This document shows positions 47,601 to 56,359 of a stretch of DNA of 64,000 bases, one piece after another. The stretch comes from Cereibacter changlensis JA139. Its GTDB lineage: Bacteria; Pseudomonadota; Alphaproteobacteria; Rhodobacterales; Rhodobacteraceae. The notes beneath the pieces were generated by a model that ran no database searches, was not told the DNA's origin, and was given only the letters and a program-made list of their open reading frames with translations. The translations under genes were made by a program, and so were the position numbers. Where the stretch lies: positions 1 to 64,000 of the forward strand of contig NZ_PZKG01000002.1 of assembly GCF_003034985.1 (NCBI RefSeq), read 5' to 3'. Numbering within the stretch: position 1 is the stretch's first letter; every line of letters starts with the position of its first letter.

Positions 47601-48048
47601 GCATCTGTCGACGATGGAAAAGGCCCGTGCGGCCTTCGACGGCGACCTGCGTCCGGTCTTCCATCTTGCGCCGCCCTTCATGGGGGGCACGGCCAGCGAC
47701 GGGCGGCCGAAGAAGCGCGCCTTCGGCCCTTGGATGCTGCCCGCCTTCCGTGTGCTCGCCCGGCTGAAGCTGCTGCGCGGCACGCCGCTTGACCCTTTCG
47801 GGCGCACGGCGGAGCGGCGGATGGAGCGCGCGCTGATCGCGGAGTTCGAGGCCGACATGGCCGAGGTGCTGCCGAAGGTCACGCCGGCGACGCTGCCGGT
47901 CGCCCGCGAGCTGGCGGAGCTGCCGCTGACCATCCGCGGCTACGGCCCGGTGAAGGAGGCCAATGCCGGGAAGGCCGCGGCCCGGCGGTTGGCGCTGCTG
48001 CAGGCCTTCCGGGCGGGCGGCGCACCCTTGCAGCATGCGGCGGAGTGA
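44659..48048 (+). CDS. Indolepyruvate ferredoxin oxidoreductase, fused alpha-beta
   Basis: A 1129-residue fused IorA-IorB enzyme that oxidatively decarboxylates aryl-pyruvates from aromatic amino acid transamination to aryl-acetyl-CoA. The N-terminal part holds the pyruvate-oxidoreductase domain (YVTGYRGSPLG), and TPP binding follows around FSGC-like YFCSGCPHNSST and GGQTNEGG. A ferredoxin-like [4Fe-4S] part is EVCEGCGDCGVQSNC and CNKDFSCLAGFCPSF. The gamma-type domain begins at TGVGGTGVVTVGAIL. GGGAGG is best spaced for the ATG at 44659. Monocistronic and divergent from the LysR gene. Confidence 0.9.
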   Translation: MSRQDVSLSDRYDLAKSPVLLNGTQAMVRLMLMQKARDMAARLNTAGYVTGYRGSPLGAVDQTMARAKRELEAADVLFQPGLNEDLAATAVWGSQQAELRGEGRFDGVFALWYGKGPGVDRSGDVMRHANMAGSSRHGGVLMAMGDDHTGESSTTLHQSDWAMVDAYMPVVSPAGVQEVMDFGLYGWALSRFAGVWVGLKTMKDTVEATAVVDGDPHRLTFLRPDFQLPEGGLNIRLGDTPVAQEARMIDHKRFAAEAFSHANRMDRRVWGRPGAKIGFVAAGKNWLDLVHALALLGINETEAERLGITTYKVGQVWPMDFRGFHDWAEGLELIVCVEEKRKLIEVQAKEAIFNDRRGRRIYGWQTDRGEELFPTRFALEPVGIAEKLGAILIEEGRGTDALRGALARLAEARRADNAKDMAARLPYFCSGCPHNSSTRLPEGSRAYAGIGCHYMVQWMDRETTGFTQMGGEGANWIGEAPFSTRAHVFQNLGDGTYNHSGVQAIRAALAAGTNITYKILFNDAVAMTGGQTNEGGLTADRIVREIQAMGVETIALVHDAKEGLDLAAFPPGIAVHERAELMDVQKKLSTVKGVSAIVYVQTCAAEKRRRRKRGAFPDIDKRVFINTEVCEGCGDCGVQSNCVSIVPVETELGRKRAIDQSSCNKDFSCLAGFCPSFVTLEGAKPKKAATAQIDLPDLPPPVLPEIRGTHNVVITGVGGTGVVTVGAILSMAAHLDGKGAAMMEMAGLAQKGGAVHIHCRIAASPGEISAIRVAVGEADAVIGGDLVVTAGAKTLGLMTTGRTGAVVNSHDIVTGEFTRNTEFRIPSDRLQLSLEARLQDRLAFFDASELARVLMGDSIYSNMMVFGAAWQRGLIPLSEAAIMQAIALNGTAVEQNTRAFALGRWAVLHPAEASGLLAPAAAAPVDPVAYRAKRLEAYQSRRLARRFLALVESAPPELREAVAKGYHHLLAYKDEYEVARLHLSTMEKARAAFDGDLRPVFHLAPPFMGGTASDGRPKKRAFGPWMLPAFRVLARLKLLRGTPLDPFGRTAERRMERALIAEFEADMAEVLPKVTPATLPVARELAELPLTIRGYGPVKEANAGKAAARRLALLQAFRAGGAPLQHAAE

Positions 48049-48176
48049 ACCGGGGCTGCGACGCGGAAAATCCGCGCCGCCTCACCAATGCGCTTTCACC
48101 CGGGGCGGCGAAATCCTATGCTCGCGGCCAACGGGGGCGAGGCAGGGACAAGTCCTGAAACGGGCGGGGTGCGGGC

Positions 48177-48989
48177 ATGGCGGTTGGGGTATTCGATTCG
48201 GGGCTCGGCGGGCTCACGGTGCTGGACGCGCTGCAGAAGCGTCTGCCGGAGGTGCCCTTCGTCTATTTCGGCGACAACGCTCATGCGCCCTACGGGGTGC
48301 GGGATGCCGATGACATCTTCGCGCTGACCTGCGCCGCGACCGAACGGCTCTGGGCCGAGGGGTGCGATCTGGTGATCCTCGCCTGCAACACCGCCTCGGC
48401 GGCGGCGCTCAGGCGGATGCAGGACGGCTGGATCCCGCAGGACAAGCGGGTGCTCGGCGTCTTCGTGCCGCTGATCGAGGCGCTGACCGAGCGGCAATGG
48501 GGCGACAACTCGCCGCCGCGCGAGGTCGCGGTGAAGCATGTCGCGCTGTTCGCCACGCCCGCCACGGTGGCGAGCCGCGCCTTCCAGCGCGAGCTGGCCT
48601 TCCGCGCCATCGGGGTCGATGTCGAGGCCCAGCCCTGCGGCGGGGTGGTCGACGCCATCGAGCAGGGCGACGAGATCCTGGCCGAGGCGCTGGTGCGCAG
48701 CCATGTCGAGGCCTTGAAGCGGCGGATGCCGCATCCGCAGGCGGCGATCCTCGGCTGCACCCACTACCCGCTGATGGCCGCCGCCTTCCAGGAGGCGCTG
48801 GGGCCTGAGGTCGCCGTCTACAGCCAGGCCAATCTGGTGGCCGAGAGCCTTGCCGACTATCTGGCGCGTCGGCCGGAGTTCGTCGGTGCCGGACAGGTCT
48901 CGAAGGCCCTGACCACGGGCGATCCGAAATCGGTCTCCAGCAAGGCCACGCAATTCCTGCGGCGGCGGATCAGCTTCGAATCCGCCTGA
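48177..48989 (+). CDS. murI: Glutamate racemase
   Basis: Makes D-glutamate for peptidoglycan. The 270-residue protein begins [14 protein letters not shown], and has both catalytic cysteines in [11 protein letters not shown] and LGCTHYPL, with the [11 protein letters not shown] segment between. An insertion near residues 105-125 ([14 protein letters not shown]) is common in alphaproteobacterial forms. It runs with argC 35 bases downstream. Confidence 0.92.
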   Translation: MAVGVFDSGLGGLTVLDALQKRLPEVPFVYFGDNAHAPYGVRDADDIFALTCAATERLWAEGCDLVILACNTASAAALRRMQDGWIPQDKRVLGVFVPLIEALTERQWGDNSPPREVAVKHVALFATPATVASRAFQRELAFRAIGVDVEAQPCGGVVDAIEQGDEILAEALVRSHVEALKRRMPHPQAAILGCTHYPLMAAAFQEALGPEVAVYSQANLVAESLADYLARRPEFVGAGQVSKALTTGDPKSVSSKATQFLRRRISFESA

Positions 48990-49024
48990 CGCATTATCTG
49001 AAGATACCCACGGAAGAGACTGAC

Positions 49025-50053
49025 ATGGAACACAAGATTGCCATTCTCGGCGCCTCTGGCTACACGGGCGCGGAACTGGTCAGGCTGATCGCCACCCATC
49101 CGACGATGAAGATCGTCGCGCTGTCAGGCGACCGCAAGGCGGGGATGGAGATGGCCGAGGTGTTCCCCTTCCTGCGCCATCTCGACCTGCCGCGGCTGCA
49201 GAAGATCGAGGAGATCGATTTCTCCAATGTCGATCTGGCCTTCTGCGCCCTTCCGCATGCGACCTCGCAAGCGGTGATCGCCGAGCTGCCGGGCGATCTG
49301 AAGGTGGTCGATCTTTCCGCCGACTTCCGTCTGCGCGATCCGTCGGAATACGAGAAGTGGTACGGCAAGCCGCATTCCGCGCCGGAGCTGCAGAAGGAGG
49401 CGGTCTACGGCCTGACCGAATTCTACCGCGACGAGATCAAGGGCGCGCGGCTGGTGGCGGGCACCGGCTGCAACGCCGCGACGGGGCAATATGCGCTGCG
49501 GCCGCTGATCGAGGCCGGGGTGATCGGGCTCGACGACATCCTGATCGACCTGAAGGCGGGCGTCTCCGGCGCGGGGCGCAGCCTGAAGGAGAACCTGCTG
49601 CATGCCGAGCTGTCGGAGGGCACCCATGCCTATTCGGCCGGCGGCAAGCACCGGCATCTGGGCGAGTTCGACCAGGAGTTCTCCAAGGCCGCCGGTCGCC
49701 CGGTGCTGGTGCGCTTCACGCCGCATCTCACGCCGATGAACCGCGGCATCCTCGCCTCGGTCTATGTCAGCGGCGATCCGGCGGCGGTGCACGAGGCGCT
49801 GGCCAGCCGCTATGCCGCCGAGGAATTTCTCAAGGTGCTACCTTTTGGCGCACTGCCCTCGACACGCGACATCCGCGGGTCCAACTATGTGCACATAGGT
49901 GTGATTGGTGACCGGGTACCCGGCCGCGCCATGGTGGTGGCGGTGCTGGACAACCTGTGCAAGGGCTCGTCCGGGCAGGCGATGCAGAACGCCAATCTGA
50001 TGCTGGGGATCGACGAGGCCTCCGGGCTGCGGCTCGCTCCCGTCTTTCCTTGA
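49025..50053 (+). CDS. argC: N-acetyl-gamma-glutamyl-phosphate reductase
   Basis: Third step of arginine synthesis. The 342-residue protein has the NADP motif [15 protein letters not shown], the catalytic Cys in [13 protein letters not shown] (the usual GCYPT replaced by GCNAA, as in many alphaproteobacteria) and HRHLGEF and the C-terminal [14 protein letters not shown] signature. AGGGA-like AGAGACTGAC precedes the start. Followed closely by ccmE. Confidence 0.93.
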   Translation: MEHKIAILGASGYTGAELVRLIATHPTMKIVALSGDRKAGMEMAEVFPFLRHLDLPRLQKIEEIDFSNVDLAFCALPHATSQAVIAELPGDLKVVDLSADFRLRDPSEYEKWYGKPHSAPELQKEAVYGLTEFYRDEIKGARLVAGTGCNAATGQYALRPLIEAGVIGLDDILIDLKAGVSGAGRSLKENLLHAELSEGTHAYSAGGKHRHLGEFDQEFSKAAGRPVLVRFTPHLTPMNRGILASVYVSGDPAAVHEALASRYAAEEFLKVLPFGALPSTRDIRGSNYVHIGVIGDRVPGRAMVVAVLDNLCKGSSGQAMQNANLMLGIDEASGLRLAPVFP

Positions 50054-50071
50054 GGGGAGTGTGAAAAGACC

Positions 50072-50527
50072 ATGCGGGGCCTGAAGAAGAAACGCCGGAT
50101 CCAGATCATCGTGCTGGCCTTCGTGCTGCTGGGCGTCTCGACCGCGCTGATCGGCTATGCGATGCGCGACGGGATCAACTTCTTCCGCTCGCCCAGCCAG
50201 GTGGTCAGCGACCCGCCCTCGCAGGGCGAGGTGTTCCGCATCGGCGGTCTGGTGGCCGAAGGCAGCCTGGTGCGCGGGCAGGGCGAGACGGTCAGTTTCA
50301 GCGTGACCGACACGAACGAGACGATCCCCGTCACCTTCGCCGGCGTGCTGCCGGACCTCTTTGCCGAGAACGCCGGCATGGTCGGCACCGGCAGCATGGA
50401 GAACGGCGTGTTCAAGGCGACCGAGATCCTCGCCAAGCATGACGAGACCTACATGCCGAAGGAGGTCGTTGACGCGCTGAAGGAGCAGGGCGTCTACGAG
50501 GCCCCCAGCGACCAGCCGAACGGTTGA
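50072..50527 (+). CDS. ccmE: Cytochrome c-type biogenesis protein CcmE
   Basis: Periplasmic heme chaperone of system I cytochrome c maturation. The 151-residue protein has a basic N-terminus (KKKRRIQ), one membrane anchor at about residues 11-28 and an OB-fold domain (FRIGGLVAEGSLVRG, TFAGVLPDLF). The covalent heme His lies in AKHDETYMP. It follows argC by 18 bases; the other ccm genes are not in this window. Confidence 0.94.
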   Translation: MRGLKKKRRIQIIVLAFVLLGVSTALIGYAMRDGINFFRSPSQVVSDPPSQGEVFRIGGLVAEGSLVRGQGETVSFSVTDTNETIPVTFAGVLPDLFAENAGMVGTGSMENGVFKATEILAKHDETYMPKEVVDALKEQGVYEAPSDQPNG

Positions 50528-50559
50528 GTAACCCGATCTTGACCGCCTGACGCCAGCCT

Positions 50560-50579
50560 TCCCGGGTCGCAACCCGGGA
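50560..50579 (+). promoter_or_regulatory. Hairpin covering the endolysin ribosome-binding site
   Basis: TCCCGGGT and ACCCGGGA form a perfect 8-base-pair stem with a CGCA tetraloop. Its right arm contains the first bases of the endolysin Shine-Dalgarno sequence GGGAGG (50576-50581), 4 bases before the ATG. The structure should repress translation unless melted or bound. It could equally be a weak ccmE 3' hairpin, but it has no T tract. Confidence 0.6.
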
Positions 50580-50585
50580 GGCCCC

Positions 50586-51197
50586 ATGCAGACGGTTCAG
50601 GAGATTGCCAAAGAGATCGTCGCCCGCGAGGGCGGCTTTGTCGACGACTCGGACGATCCGGGCGGGCCGACGAAACATGGGGTGACGCTGGCCACGCTGC
50701 GGCGGCTCGGGTTTGATCTGACCGGCGACGGGCAGACATCGGTCGAGGATTTGCGGCGGTTGAGCCGGGCGCAGGCCGAGACGATCTTCGTCGAGCAGTA
50801 TTTCAGGAAGCCGGGGCTCGGCAGCCTGCCCGAGCCGCTGCAGCCTAGCGTCTTCGACATGTATGTGAACGCGGGCCCGGCGGCGGTGAAGATCCTGCAG
50901 CGGCTCTTGGAGGACATGGGCTTTGCCTGCGCCGTCGACGGCCTCGTCGGGCCGCAGACCATCCGCGCCGCGCAGCTGGCGCAGGAGGCGGCGCCCGCGC
51001 ATCTGGCCGATGCCTATGCAATCGCGCGGCGGAACTACTATTACGCTCTGGCCGACGGCCGCCCGGCCTCGCGCAAATATGCGCGGCGGCGCGATGGCGG
51101 CAAAGGCGGCTGGATCACCCGGGCCGAGAGCTTCATGCAGCCGCGCTACCGGCTGACCGAGGCGCAGCATCGGGTGCGGGTGGCGGCATGGGCGTGA
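50586..51197 (+). CDS. GTA-type endolysin (glycosyl hydrolase 108 family)
   Basis: A 203-residue muramidase. The N-terminal GH108 domain starts EIVAREGGFVDDSDDPGGPTKHG with the catalytic Glu, and has VDGLVGPQTI from the PG_binding_3 domain at the C-terminus. No signal peptide, so it needs a holin to reach the wall. The gene overlaps a holin gene, and this pair has the same make-up as the lysis genes used to release gene transfer agents in Rhodobacter capsulatus. A hairpin masks its ribosome-binding site. Confidence 0.87.
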   Translation: MQTVQEIAKEIVAREGGFVDDSDDPGGPTKHGVTLATLRRLGFDLTGDGQTSVEDLRRLSRAQAETIFVEQYFRKPGLGSLPEPLQPSVFDMYVNAGPAAVKILQRLLEDMGFACAVDGLVGPQTIRAAQLAQEAAPAHLADAYAIARRNYYYALADGRPASRKYARRRDGGKGGWITRAESFMQPRYRLTEAQHRVRVAAWA

Positions 51198-51664
51198 TCT
51201 CGCGGCTGATCGGCGCGCCCGGCGCGGTCTCGGCGCTGGGAGAGGCGGCGCAAGACGTGGCCGAGGTGTTCACCCCGAACGCCACCCGGGCGCAGGAGCT
51301 GTCGTCCGAGGCGCAGCAGGCGGCGCTGGCGCAGCTTGGCGCGGAATACCAGAGCGCCGGGGCAGGGGGCTTCGACCGCTTCGTCAACGGGCTGAACCGC
51401 CTGCCGCGCCCACTCCTGGCCTTCGGCACGCTGGCGCTGTTCGGCTATGCCATGGTCGATCCGGACAGTTTCGGGCGGCGCATGGTGGGGCTGAACCTGG
51501 TGCCCGAGCCGCTGTGGTGGCTCTTGGCGGCGATCGTCGGCTTCTACTTCGGCGCGCGCGAGGCGCATTACTTCCGCTTCCGCCCGGTGGCCGCGCCGCC
51601 AGCGACAGCGGCGGTCGCGGAGGAAAACCCGGCGCTGGAGGACTGGCGCGCGGCGCGCGGCTGA
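51188..51664 (+). CDS. GTA-type holin (3-TM holin family)
   Basis: A 158-residue protein with an amphipathic N-terminal region (ISRLIGAPGAVSALG, then DVAEVFTPNATRAQE) and a C-terminal membrane part (LLAFGTLALFGYAMVDP, PEPLWWLLAAIVGFYFGARE). It belongs to the holin family found beside GH108 endolysins. It overlaps the endolysin by 10 bases and is probably translated with it. It forms membrane lesions that let the endolysin through. No other phage genes are nearby. Confidence 0.84.
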   Translation: MGVISRLIGAPGAVSALGEAAQDVAEVFTPNATRAQELSSEAQQAALAQLGAEYQSAGAGGFDRFVNGLNRLPRPLLAFGTLALFGYAMVDPDSFGRRMVGLNLVPEPLWWLLAAIVGFYFGAREAHYFRFRPVAAPPATAAVAEENPALEDWRAARG

Positions 51665-51749
51665 GCAGGGGCGGCGGGGGTGACCCTGCCGCCATTGACC
51701 CGCAGGCCCGGCTCTGGCATTCCCGGTTGCGATAATCAGGACGCAACCT

Positions 51750-53492
51750 ATGAACCTCTTTTCCGAAATCCGCAGTCTCGTCATCGCCTCGCTGGATGAC
51801 ATGGCCCGCGCGGGTGAGCTTCCCTCCGGTCTCGACACCGCCGCCGTCGCGGTGGAGCCGCCGCGCGATCCGGCGCATGGCGACATGGCGACCAATGCCG
51901 CGATGGTGCTGGCCAAGCCCGCCGGTCTCGCCCCCCGCGCCATCGCCGAGGCGCTGGCCAAGCGCCTCGCGGCTGATCCGCGCGTTGCCGGGGCCGAAGT
52001 TGCGGGGCCGGGCTTTCTGAACCTCCGTCTCTATCCTTCGGTGTGGCAGGGTCTGGTCGCCGGCGTGCTGACCGACGGCGCCGATTACGGCCGCGCCGAC
52101 ATCGGGCAGGGCAAGCGGGTGAATGTGGAATTCGTCTCGGCCAACCCGACCGGGCCGATGCATGTCGGCCACGTCCGCGGCGCCGTGGTGGGCGACGCGC
52201 TGGCGCGGCTGCTGGCCTTCGCCGGCTGGGACGTGACGCGGGAATATTACATCAACGACGGCGGCGCGCAGGTCGATGTTCTGGCGCGCTCGGCCTACGA
52301 GCGCTACCGCGAGGCGCATGGGCTGGAGCCGGAGATCCGCGAGGGGCTCTACCCCGGCGACTACCTGATCCCGGTGGGCGAGGCGCTGAAGGAGACCTTC
52401 GGCACGGCCCTTCTGGACAAGCCCGAGGCCGAATGGCTGGTGACGGTGCGCGATTTCGCCGTGCGGCGGATGATGGAGATGATCCGCGAGGATCTGGCCC
52501 AGCTCGGCGTCGAGATGGATGTCTATTCCTCCGAGAAGGCGCTCTACGGCACCGGCAAGATCGAGGCGGCGCTGGCCGAGCTGGAACGGCAGGGGCTGAT
52601 CTACGAGGGCGTGCTGGAGCCGCCGAAGGGCAAGACGCTGGAAGACTGGGAGCCGCGCGAGCAGACGCTGTTCCGCTCCACCGCGCATGGCGACGACGTG
52701 GACCGCCCGGTGAAGAAATCCGACGGCGGCTGGACCTATTTCGCCCCCGACATCGCCTATCACTACGACAAGGTCACCCGCGGCTTCGATCAGCTGATCG
52801 ACATCTTCGGCGCCGACCATGGCGGCTATGTGAAGCGGATGAAGGCGGCGGTCTCGGCGCTGTCGGGCGGGCGGGTGCCGCTGGACATCAAGCTGGTGCA
52901 GCTGGTCAAGCTCTGGAAGAACGGCGAGCCCTTCAAGATGTCGAAGCGGGCGGGCACTTTCGTCACGCTGCGCGACGTGGTCGATCTGGTGGGCGCCGAC
53001 GTGACGCGCTTTGTCATGCTGACCCGCAAGAACGACGCGACGCTGGATTTCGACTTCGACAAGGTGCTGGAGCAGTCGAAGGACAACCCGGTCTTCTACG
53101 TGCAATATGCCAATGCCCGGATCAATTCGGTGCTGCGCAAGGCGCGTGAGGCGGGCGTGGACGTGACAGACGCGGCGCTGGCCGGGGCCGACATGGCCAA
53201 GCTCGACCATCCGGCGGAGCTGTCGCTGATCGGCAAGATCGCCGAATGGCCGCGTCTGGTGGAGGTCGCCGCGCGCAACAACGAGCCGCATCGGGTGGCC
53301 TTCTACCTCTACGAACTGGCCTCCGACCTACACGGGTTGTGGAACCGCGGCAATGACGAGCCCGGATTGCGCTTCATTCAGGATGACGCCGCGACCATGC
53401 AGGCGAAAATTGCCCTCGCCCGGAGTGTGGGCGTTGTGATTTCTGCCGGTTTGGGTATCTTGGGCGTCACTCCGGTCGAGGAAATGCGCTGA
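51750..53492 (+). CDS. argS: Arginyl-tRNA synthetase
   Basis: Charges tRNA-Arg. The 580-residue class I synthetase has the N-terminal Add1 domain, the HIGH-type motif in [20 protein letters not shown], and the KMSKS-like [13 protein letters not shown]. The C-terminal DALR anticodon-binding domain starts near residue 460 ([15 protein letters not shown]). It begins a series argS-SPOR-nagZ-scpA-scpB that is conserved in this family. Confidence 0.96.
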   Translation: MNLFSEIRSLVIASLDDMARAGELPSGLDTAAVAVEPPRDPAHGDMATNAAMVLAKPAGLAPRAIAEALAKRLAADPRVAGAEVAGPGFLNLRLYPSVWQGLVAGVLTDGADYGRADIGQGKRVNVEFVSANPTGPMHVGHVRGAVVGDALARLLAFAGWDVTREYYINDGGAQVDVLARSAYERYREAHGLEPEIREGLYPGDYLIPVGEALKETFGTALLDKPEAEWLVTVRDFAVRRMMEMIREDLAQLGVEMDVYSSEKALYGTGKIEAALAELERQGLIYEGVLEPPKGKTLEDWEPREQTLFRSTAHGDDVDRPVKKSDGGWTYFAPDIAYHYDKVTRGFDQLIDIFGADHGGYVKRMKAAVSALSGGRVPLDIKLVQLVKLWKNGEPFKMSKRAGTFVTLRDVVDLVGADVTRFVMLTRKNDATLDFDFDKVLEQSKDNPVFYVQYANARINSVLRKAREAGVDVTDAALAGADMAKLDHPAELSLIGKIAEWPRLVEVAARNNEPHRVAFYLYELASDLHGLWNRGNDEPGLRFIQDDAATMQAKIALARSVGVVISAGLGILGVTPVEEMR

Positions 53493-53563
53493 CCAATGGC
53501 GCCCGCCGGGGTGAAACGGGCAAGACAGCGTCAGGGGCTTTCCCCGGCGCAGTGAGGCAGAGC

Positions 53564-54568
53564 ATGGCCGGCGTGGATTACGACGAGTATGAGGGCGAGT
53601 ATGACGCGCCGCAGCGCCCCGCGCGGGTGCAGCGGGCGCTCAACCTCGCGGGCGGGCTCGTCTCGGTCGCGCTGATCCTCGGCCTTGCGGTCTGGGGCTA
53701 CAAGCTCGCGGTGCGCGACGTGACCGGCATCCCGGTGGTGCGCGCCATGGAAGGCCCGATGCGGATCGCGCCCGAGGATCCGGGCGGCGAGATCGCCGCG
53801 CATCAGGGGCTCTCGGTGAATGACGTGGCCGCCGTCGGCGTCGCCTCGCCGCCGCCGGAACGGCTGGTGCTGGCCCCGCGCCCGGTGGAGCTGTCGCTGG
53901 AGGACGGGGCCGGCCTGTCCGACGATGCCCCGCCGGTCGAGGGCGAGGGCTCCGACGAGCTGGCGATGGACGCCGTGGCCGAGGAGGATCCCGCGCCGCT
54001 GGAGGCCCCCTCGCAGCAGCAACCGGAACCCGCCGCCGCGCCGCTGATCGAGGATCCGACCCGCCTCGCCATCGCCGAGGCGCTGGCCGACACGGTGGAG
54101 CCGCTCTCCGCCGATACCTCCTTGCCCGACCCCGCCGCGCTGGAAGACCCGCTGGCCGAGCCGGAGGTCGAGGTCGCCGCTGCGCCCGCCGGGGCCGTCA
54201 CCCGCTCGCCGCGCCCGCCGCAGCGCCCCGCCTCCGCTTCCGCCGGGGTGACGCTGGCCGCCGCCGCGCCCGCCGCGGCCGCGCCGGTGAAGGAGGTCGA
54301 CCCGGCGACGCTGGCCTCCGGCACGCGGCTGGTGCAGCTTGGCGCCTTCGACGACGCCGAGGCGGCGCGCCGCGAATGGGTGAAGCTCTCCGGCACGTTC
54401 GGCGAGCTCCTGCAGGGCAAGGCCCGCGTGGTGCAGGAGGCGCAGAGCGGCGGACGCACCTTCTACCGGCTGCGCGCCGAGGGCTTCGCCGACGAGGATG
54501 ACGCGCGCCGCTTCTGCTCGGCGCTTCTGGCCGAGAACACCGCCTGCATTCCGGTCGCCGTGCGATGA
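53564..54568 (+). CDS. SPOR-domain membrane protein
   Basis: A 334-residue bitopic protein: acidic cytoplasmic N-terminus (DYDEYEGEYD), one membrane segment at about 33-52, a long Ala/Pro/Glu-rich periplasmic linker, and a C-terminal SPOR domain (LVQLGAFDDAEAARREW, FYRLRAEGFADEDDARRFC) that binds denuded septal glycans. The ATG at 53564 with GAGGC upstream was preferred to a GTG at 53552. It overlaps nagZ by 4 bases, in keeping with a role in division and wall turnover. Confidence 0.88.
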   Translation: MAGVDYDEYEGEYDAPQRPARVQRALNLAGGLVSVALILGLAVWGYKLAVRDVTGIPVVRAMEGPMRIAPEDPGGEIAAHQGLSVNDVAAVGVASPPPERLVLAPRPVELSLEDGAGLSDDAPPVEGEGSDELAMDAVAEEDPAPLEAPSQQQPEPAAAPLIEDPTRLAIAEALADTVEPLSADTSLPDPAALEDPLAEPEVEVAAAPAGAVTRSPRPPQRPASASAGVTLAAAAPAAAAPVKEVDPATLASGTRLVQLGAFDDAEAARREWVKLSGTFGELLQGKARVVQEAQSGGRTFYRLRAEGFADEDDARRFCSALLAENTACIPVAVR

Positions 54569-55578
54569 CCGCCGTCGGTCGTGGGGCCTGCATCTTCGGC
54601 TGCGCCGGACCCGTTCTCTTGCCGGAGGAACGCGCCTTCTTCCGCGAGGCCGATCCCTTCGGCTTCATTCTCTTTGCCCGCAATGTCGAGACGCCCGACC
54701 AGCTGCGCCGCCTGACCTCCGAGCTGCGCGAGGCGGTGGGCCGCGACGCGCCGGTGCTGGTCGATCAGGAGGGCGGGCGCGTGCAGCGGCTGCGCAGCCC
54801 GGCCTGGCGCGAGTATCCGCCGCCGCTCGACGCGGTGCGCGCGGCGGGGCCGCAGGCGGCGCGGATGATGGCGCTGCGCTACCGGCTGATCGCCGAGGAG
54901 CTGCGCGCCGTCGGCATCGACAGCAACTGCGCCCCGGTGGCCGACGTGCTGAGCGCGGCGACCCATCCCTTCCTCGCCAACCGCTGCTACTCCGACGACC
55001 CGGCTGCCGTGACCGAGCTTGCCCGCGTGGTGGCCGAGGCGCATCTGGCGAGCGGCGTGCTGCCGGTCATCAAGCACATGCCGGGCCATGGCCGGGCGGC
55101 GGGCGACACGCATCTGGCGCTGCCCACCGTCTCCACCGATCTGGAAACGCTGCTCGCCACCGATTTCGCCGTCTTCCGCGCGTTGAACCACCTGCCGATG
55201 GCGATGACGGCGCATATCGTCTTCTCGGCGGTCGATGACCGCCCCGCCACCTGCTCGCCGCCGATGATCCGGCTGATCCGCGATAGGATCGGCTTCGGCG
55301 GTTTGCTAATGACCGATGACGTCGGGATGGAGGCGCTCTCGGGCACCAGGGCCGAGCGCGCGGCGGCGGCGATCGCGGCGGGTTGCGACATCGCCCTGCA
55401 TTGCAACGGCAAGATGGACGAGATGACGGGCGTCGCCGCCGCGGCGGGTGACATGGGGCCCGAGGCGCTGCGCCGGGCCGGGGCGGCGCTGGCCGCCCGC
55501 CGCCCGCCCGAGCCGGTTGACATCGCGGCGCTGGAGGCCGAGCATTCGGGCCTTCTGAGCGGGCGTGGGCATGGCTGA
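54565..55578 (+). CDS. nagZ: Beta-N-acetylhexosaminidase
   Basis: Cytoplasmic GH3 enzyme of peptidoglycan recycling, 337 residues. It has VLVDQEGGRVQRLR, the GH3 substrate-binding KHMPGHGRAAGDTH (including the His/Asp general acid pair) and the nucleophile Asp in LLMTDDVGMEAL. It overlaps the SPOR gene (ATGA) and scpA. Position between a septal protein and condensin genes is the usual one in this group. Confidence 0.93.
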   Translation: MTAVGRGACIFGCAGPVLLPEERAFFREADPFGFILFARNVETPDQLRRLTSELREAVGRDAPVLVDQEGGRVQRLRSPAWREYPPPLDAVRAAGPQAARMMALRYRLIAEELRAVGIDSNCAPVADVLSAATHPFLANRCYSDDPAAVTELARVVAEAHLASGVLPVIKHMPGHGRAAGDTHLALPTVSTDLETLLATDFAVFRALNHLPMAMTAHIVFSAVDDRPATCSPPMIRLIRDRIGFGGLLMTDDVGMEALSGTRAERAAAAIAAGCDIALHCNGKMDEMTGVAAAAGDMGPEALRRAGAALAARRPPEPVDIAALEAEHSGLLSGRGHG

Positions 55579-56359
55579 CGACTGGGAAGGCGGCGAGAGG
55601 CTCAGCGTTGCGGATCGGCTGGCGGCCGAGGCGCTGATTGTCGATGTCGAGGGCTTCGAAGGCCCGCTCGACCTGCTCTTGACCCTGTCGCGCACCCAGA
55701 AGGTCGATCTGCGCCGCATCTCGGTGCTGCAACTGGCCGAGCAGTATCTGGTCTTCGTCACCGAGGCCAAGGCGCTGCGGATCGAGCTTGCGGCCGACTA
55801 TCTGGTGATGGCCGCCTGGCTCGCCTATCTGAAATCCCGCCTGCTGCTGCCGCCCGACCCGACCGAGGAAGGCCCCTCCGCCGAGGATCTGGCGGCGCAT
55901 CTGGCTTTCCAGCTGGAGCGGCTGCAGGCGATGCGCGAGGCGGCGGCGCAGCTGATGGCGCGCGACCAGAAGGGCCGCGACTTCTTCGCCCGCGGCCTGC
56001 CGGAGGACATCACCCGGCACCGCAAGGTCACCTATTCCGCCACGCTGATCGACCTGATGCGCGCCTATGCCCGCATCCGCACCAAGGACGAGTTCCGCCC
56101 CTTCGTCATGGACCGCGACCATGTCTTCACCATGGAGCAGGCGCTTGACCGGATGCGCGGCATGCTGAACTGGTTCGGCGACTGGGCCGACCTCACCAGC
56201 TATCTGCCGGAGGGCTGGGGCGAGCATCCGCAGCGCCGCCGCTCGGCCACCGCGGCGCATTTCGCGGCCGTGCTGGAGATGACCAAGCGCGGCCAGATCG
56301 AGCTGCGACAGGGCGACACCTTCTCGCCGATCCAGATCCGCCGGAGGGAGGGCGCATGA
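55571..56359 (+). CDS. scpA: Segregation and condensation protein A
   Basis: Kleisin subunit of the SMC-ScpAB condensin. The 262-residue protein has the N-terminal VDVEGFEGPLDLLLTLSRTQKVDL motif that contacts SMC, then YLVMAAWLAYLKSRLLLP. The ATG at 55571 overlaps the nagZ stop by 8 bases. A GTG at 55565 is an alternative. Overlaps scpB by 4 bases. Confidence 0.92.
   Translation: MADDWEGGERLSVADRLAAEALIVDVEGFEGPLDLLLTLSRTQKVDLRRISVLQLAEQYLVFVTEAKALRIELAADYLVMAAWLAYLKSRLLLPPDPTEEGPSAEDLAAHLAFQLERLQAMREAAAQLMARDQKGRDFFARGLPEDITRHRKVTYSATLIDLMRAYARIRTKDEFRPFVMDRDHVFTMEQALDRMRGMLNWFGDWADLTSYLPEGWGEHPQRRRSATAAHFAAVLEMTKRGQIELRQGDTFSPIQIRRREGA

Noticed and set aside
44620-48036. A very long open frame antisense to the indolepyruvate oxidoreductase gene
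   Set aside because: It is His/Arg/Gln-rich, has no recognisable domain, and mirrors the third-position G+C bias of the real gene. Similar antisense frames occur over many genes here.
50560-50579. The hairpin as a terminator for ccmE
   Set aside because: No T run follows, and the stem ends in the Shine-Dalgarno sequence of the next gene, so a translational role was preferred.
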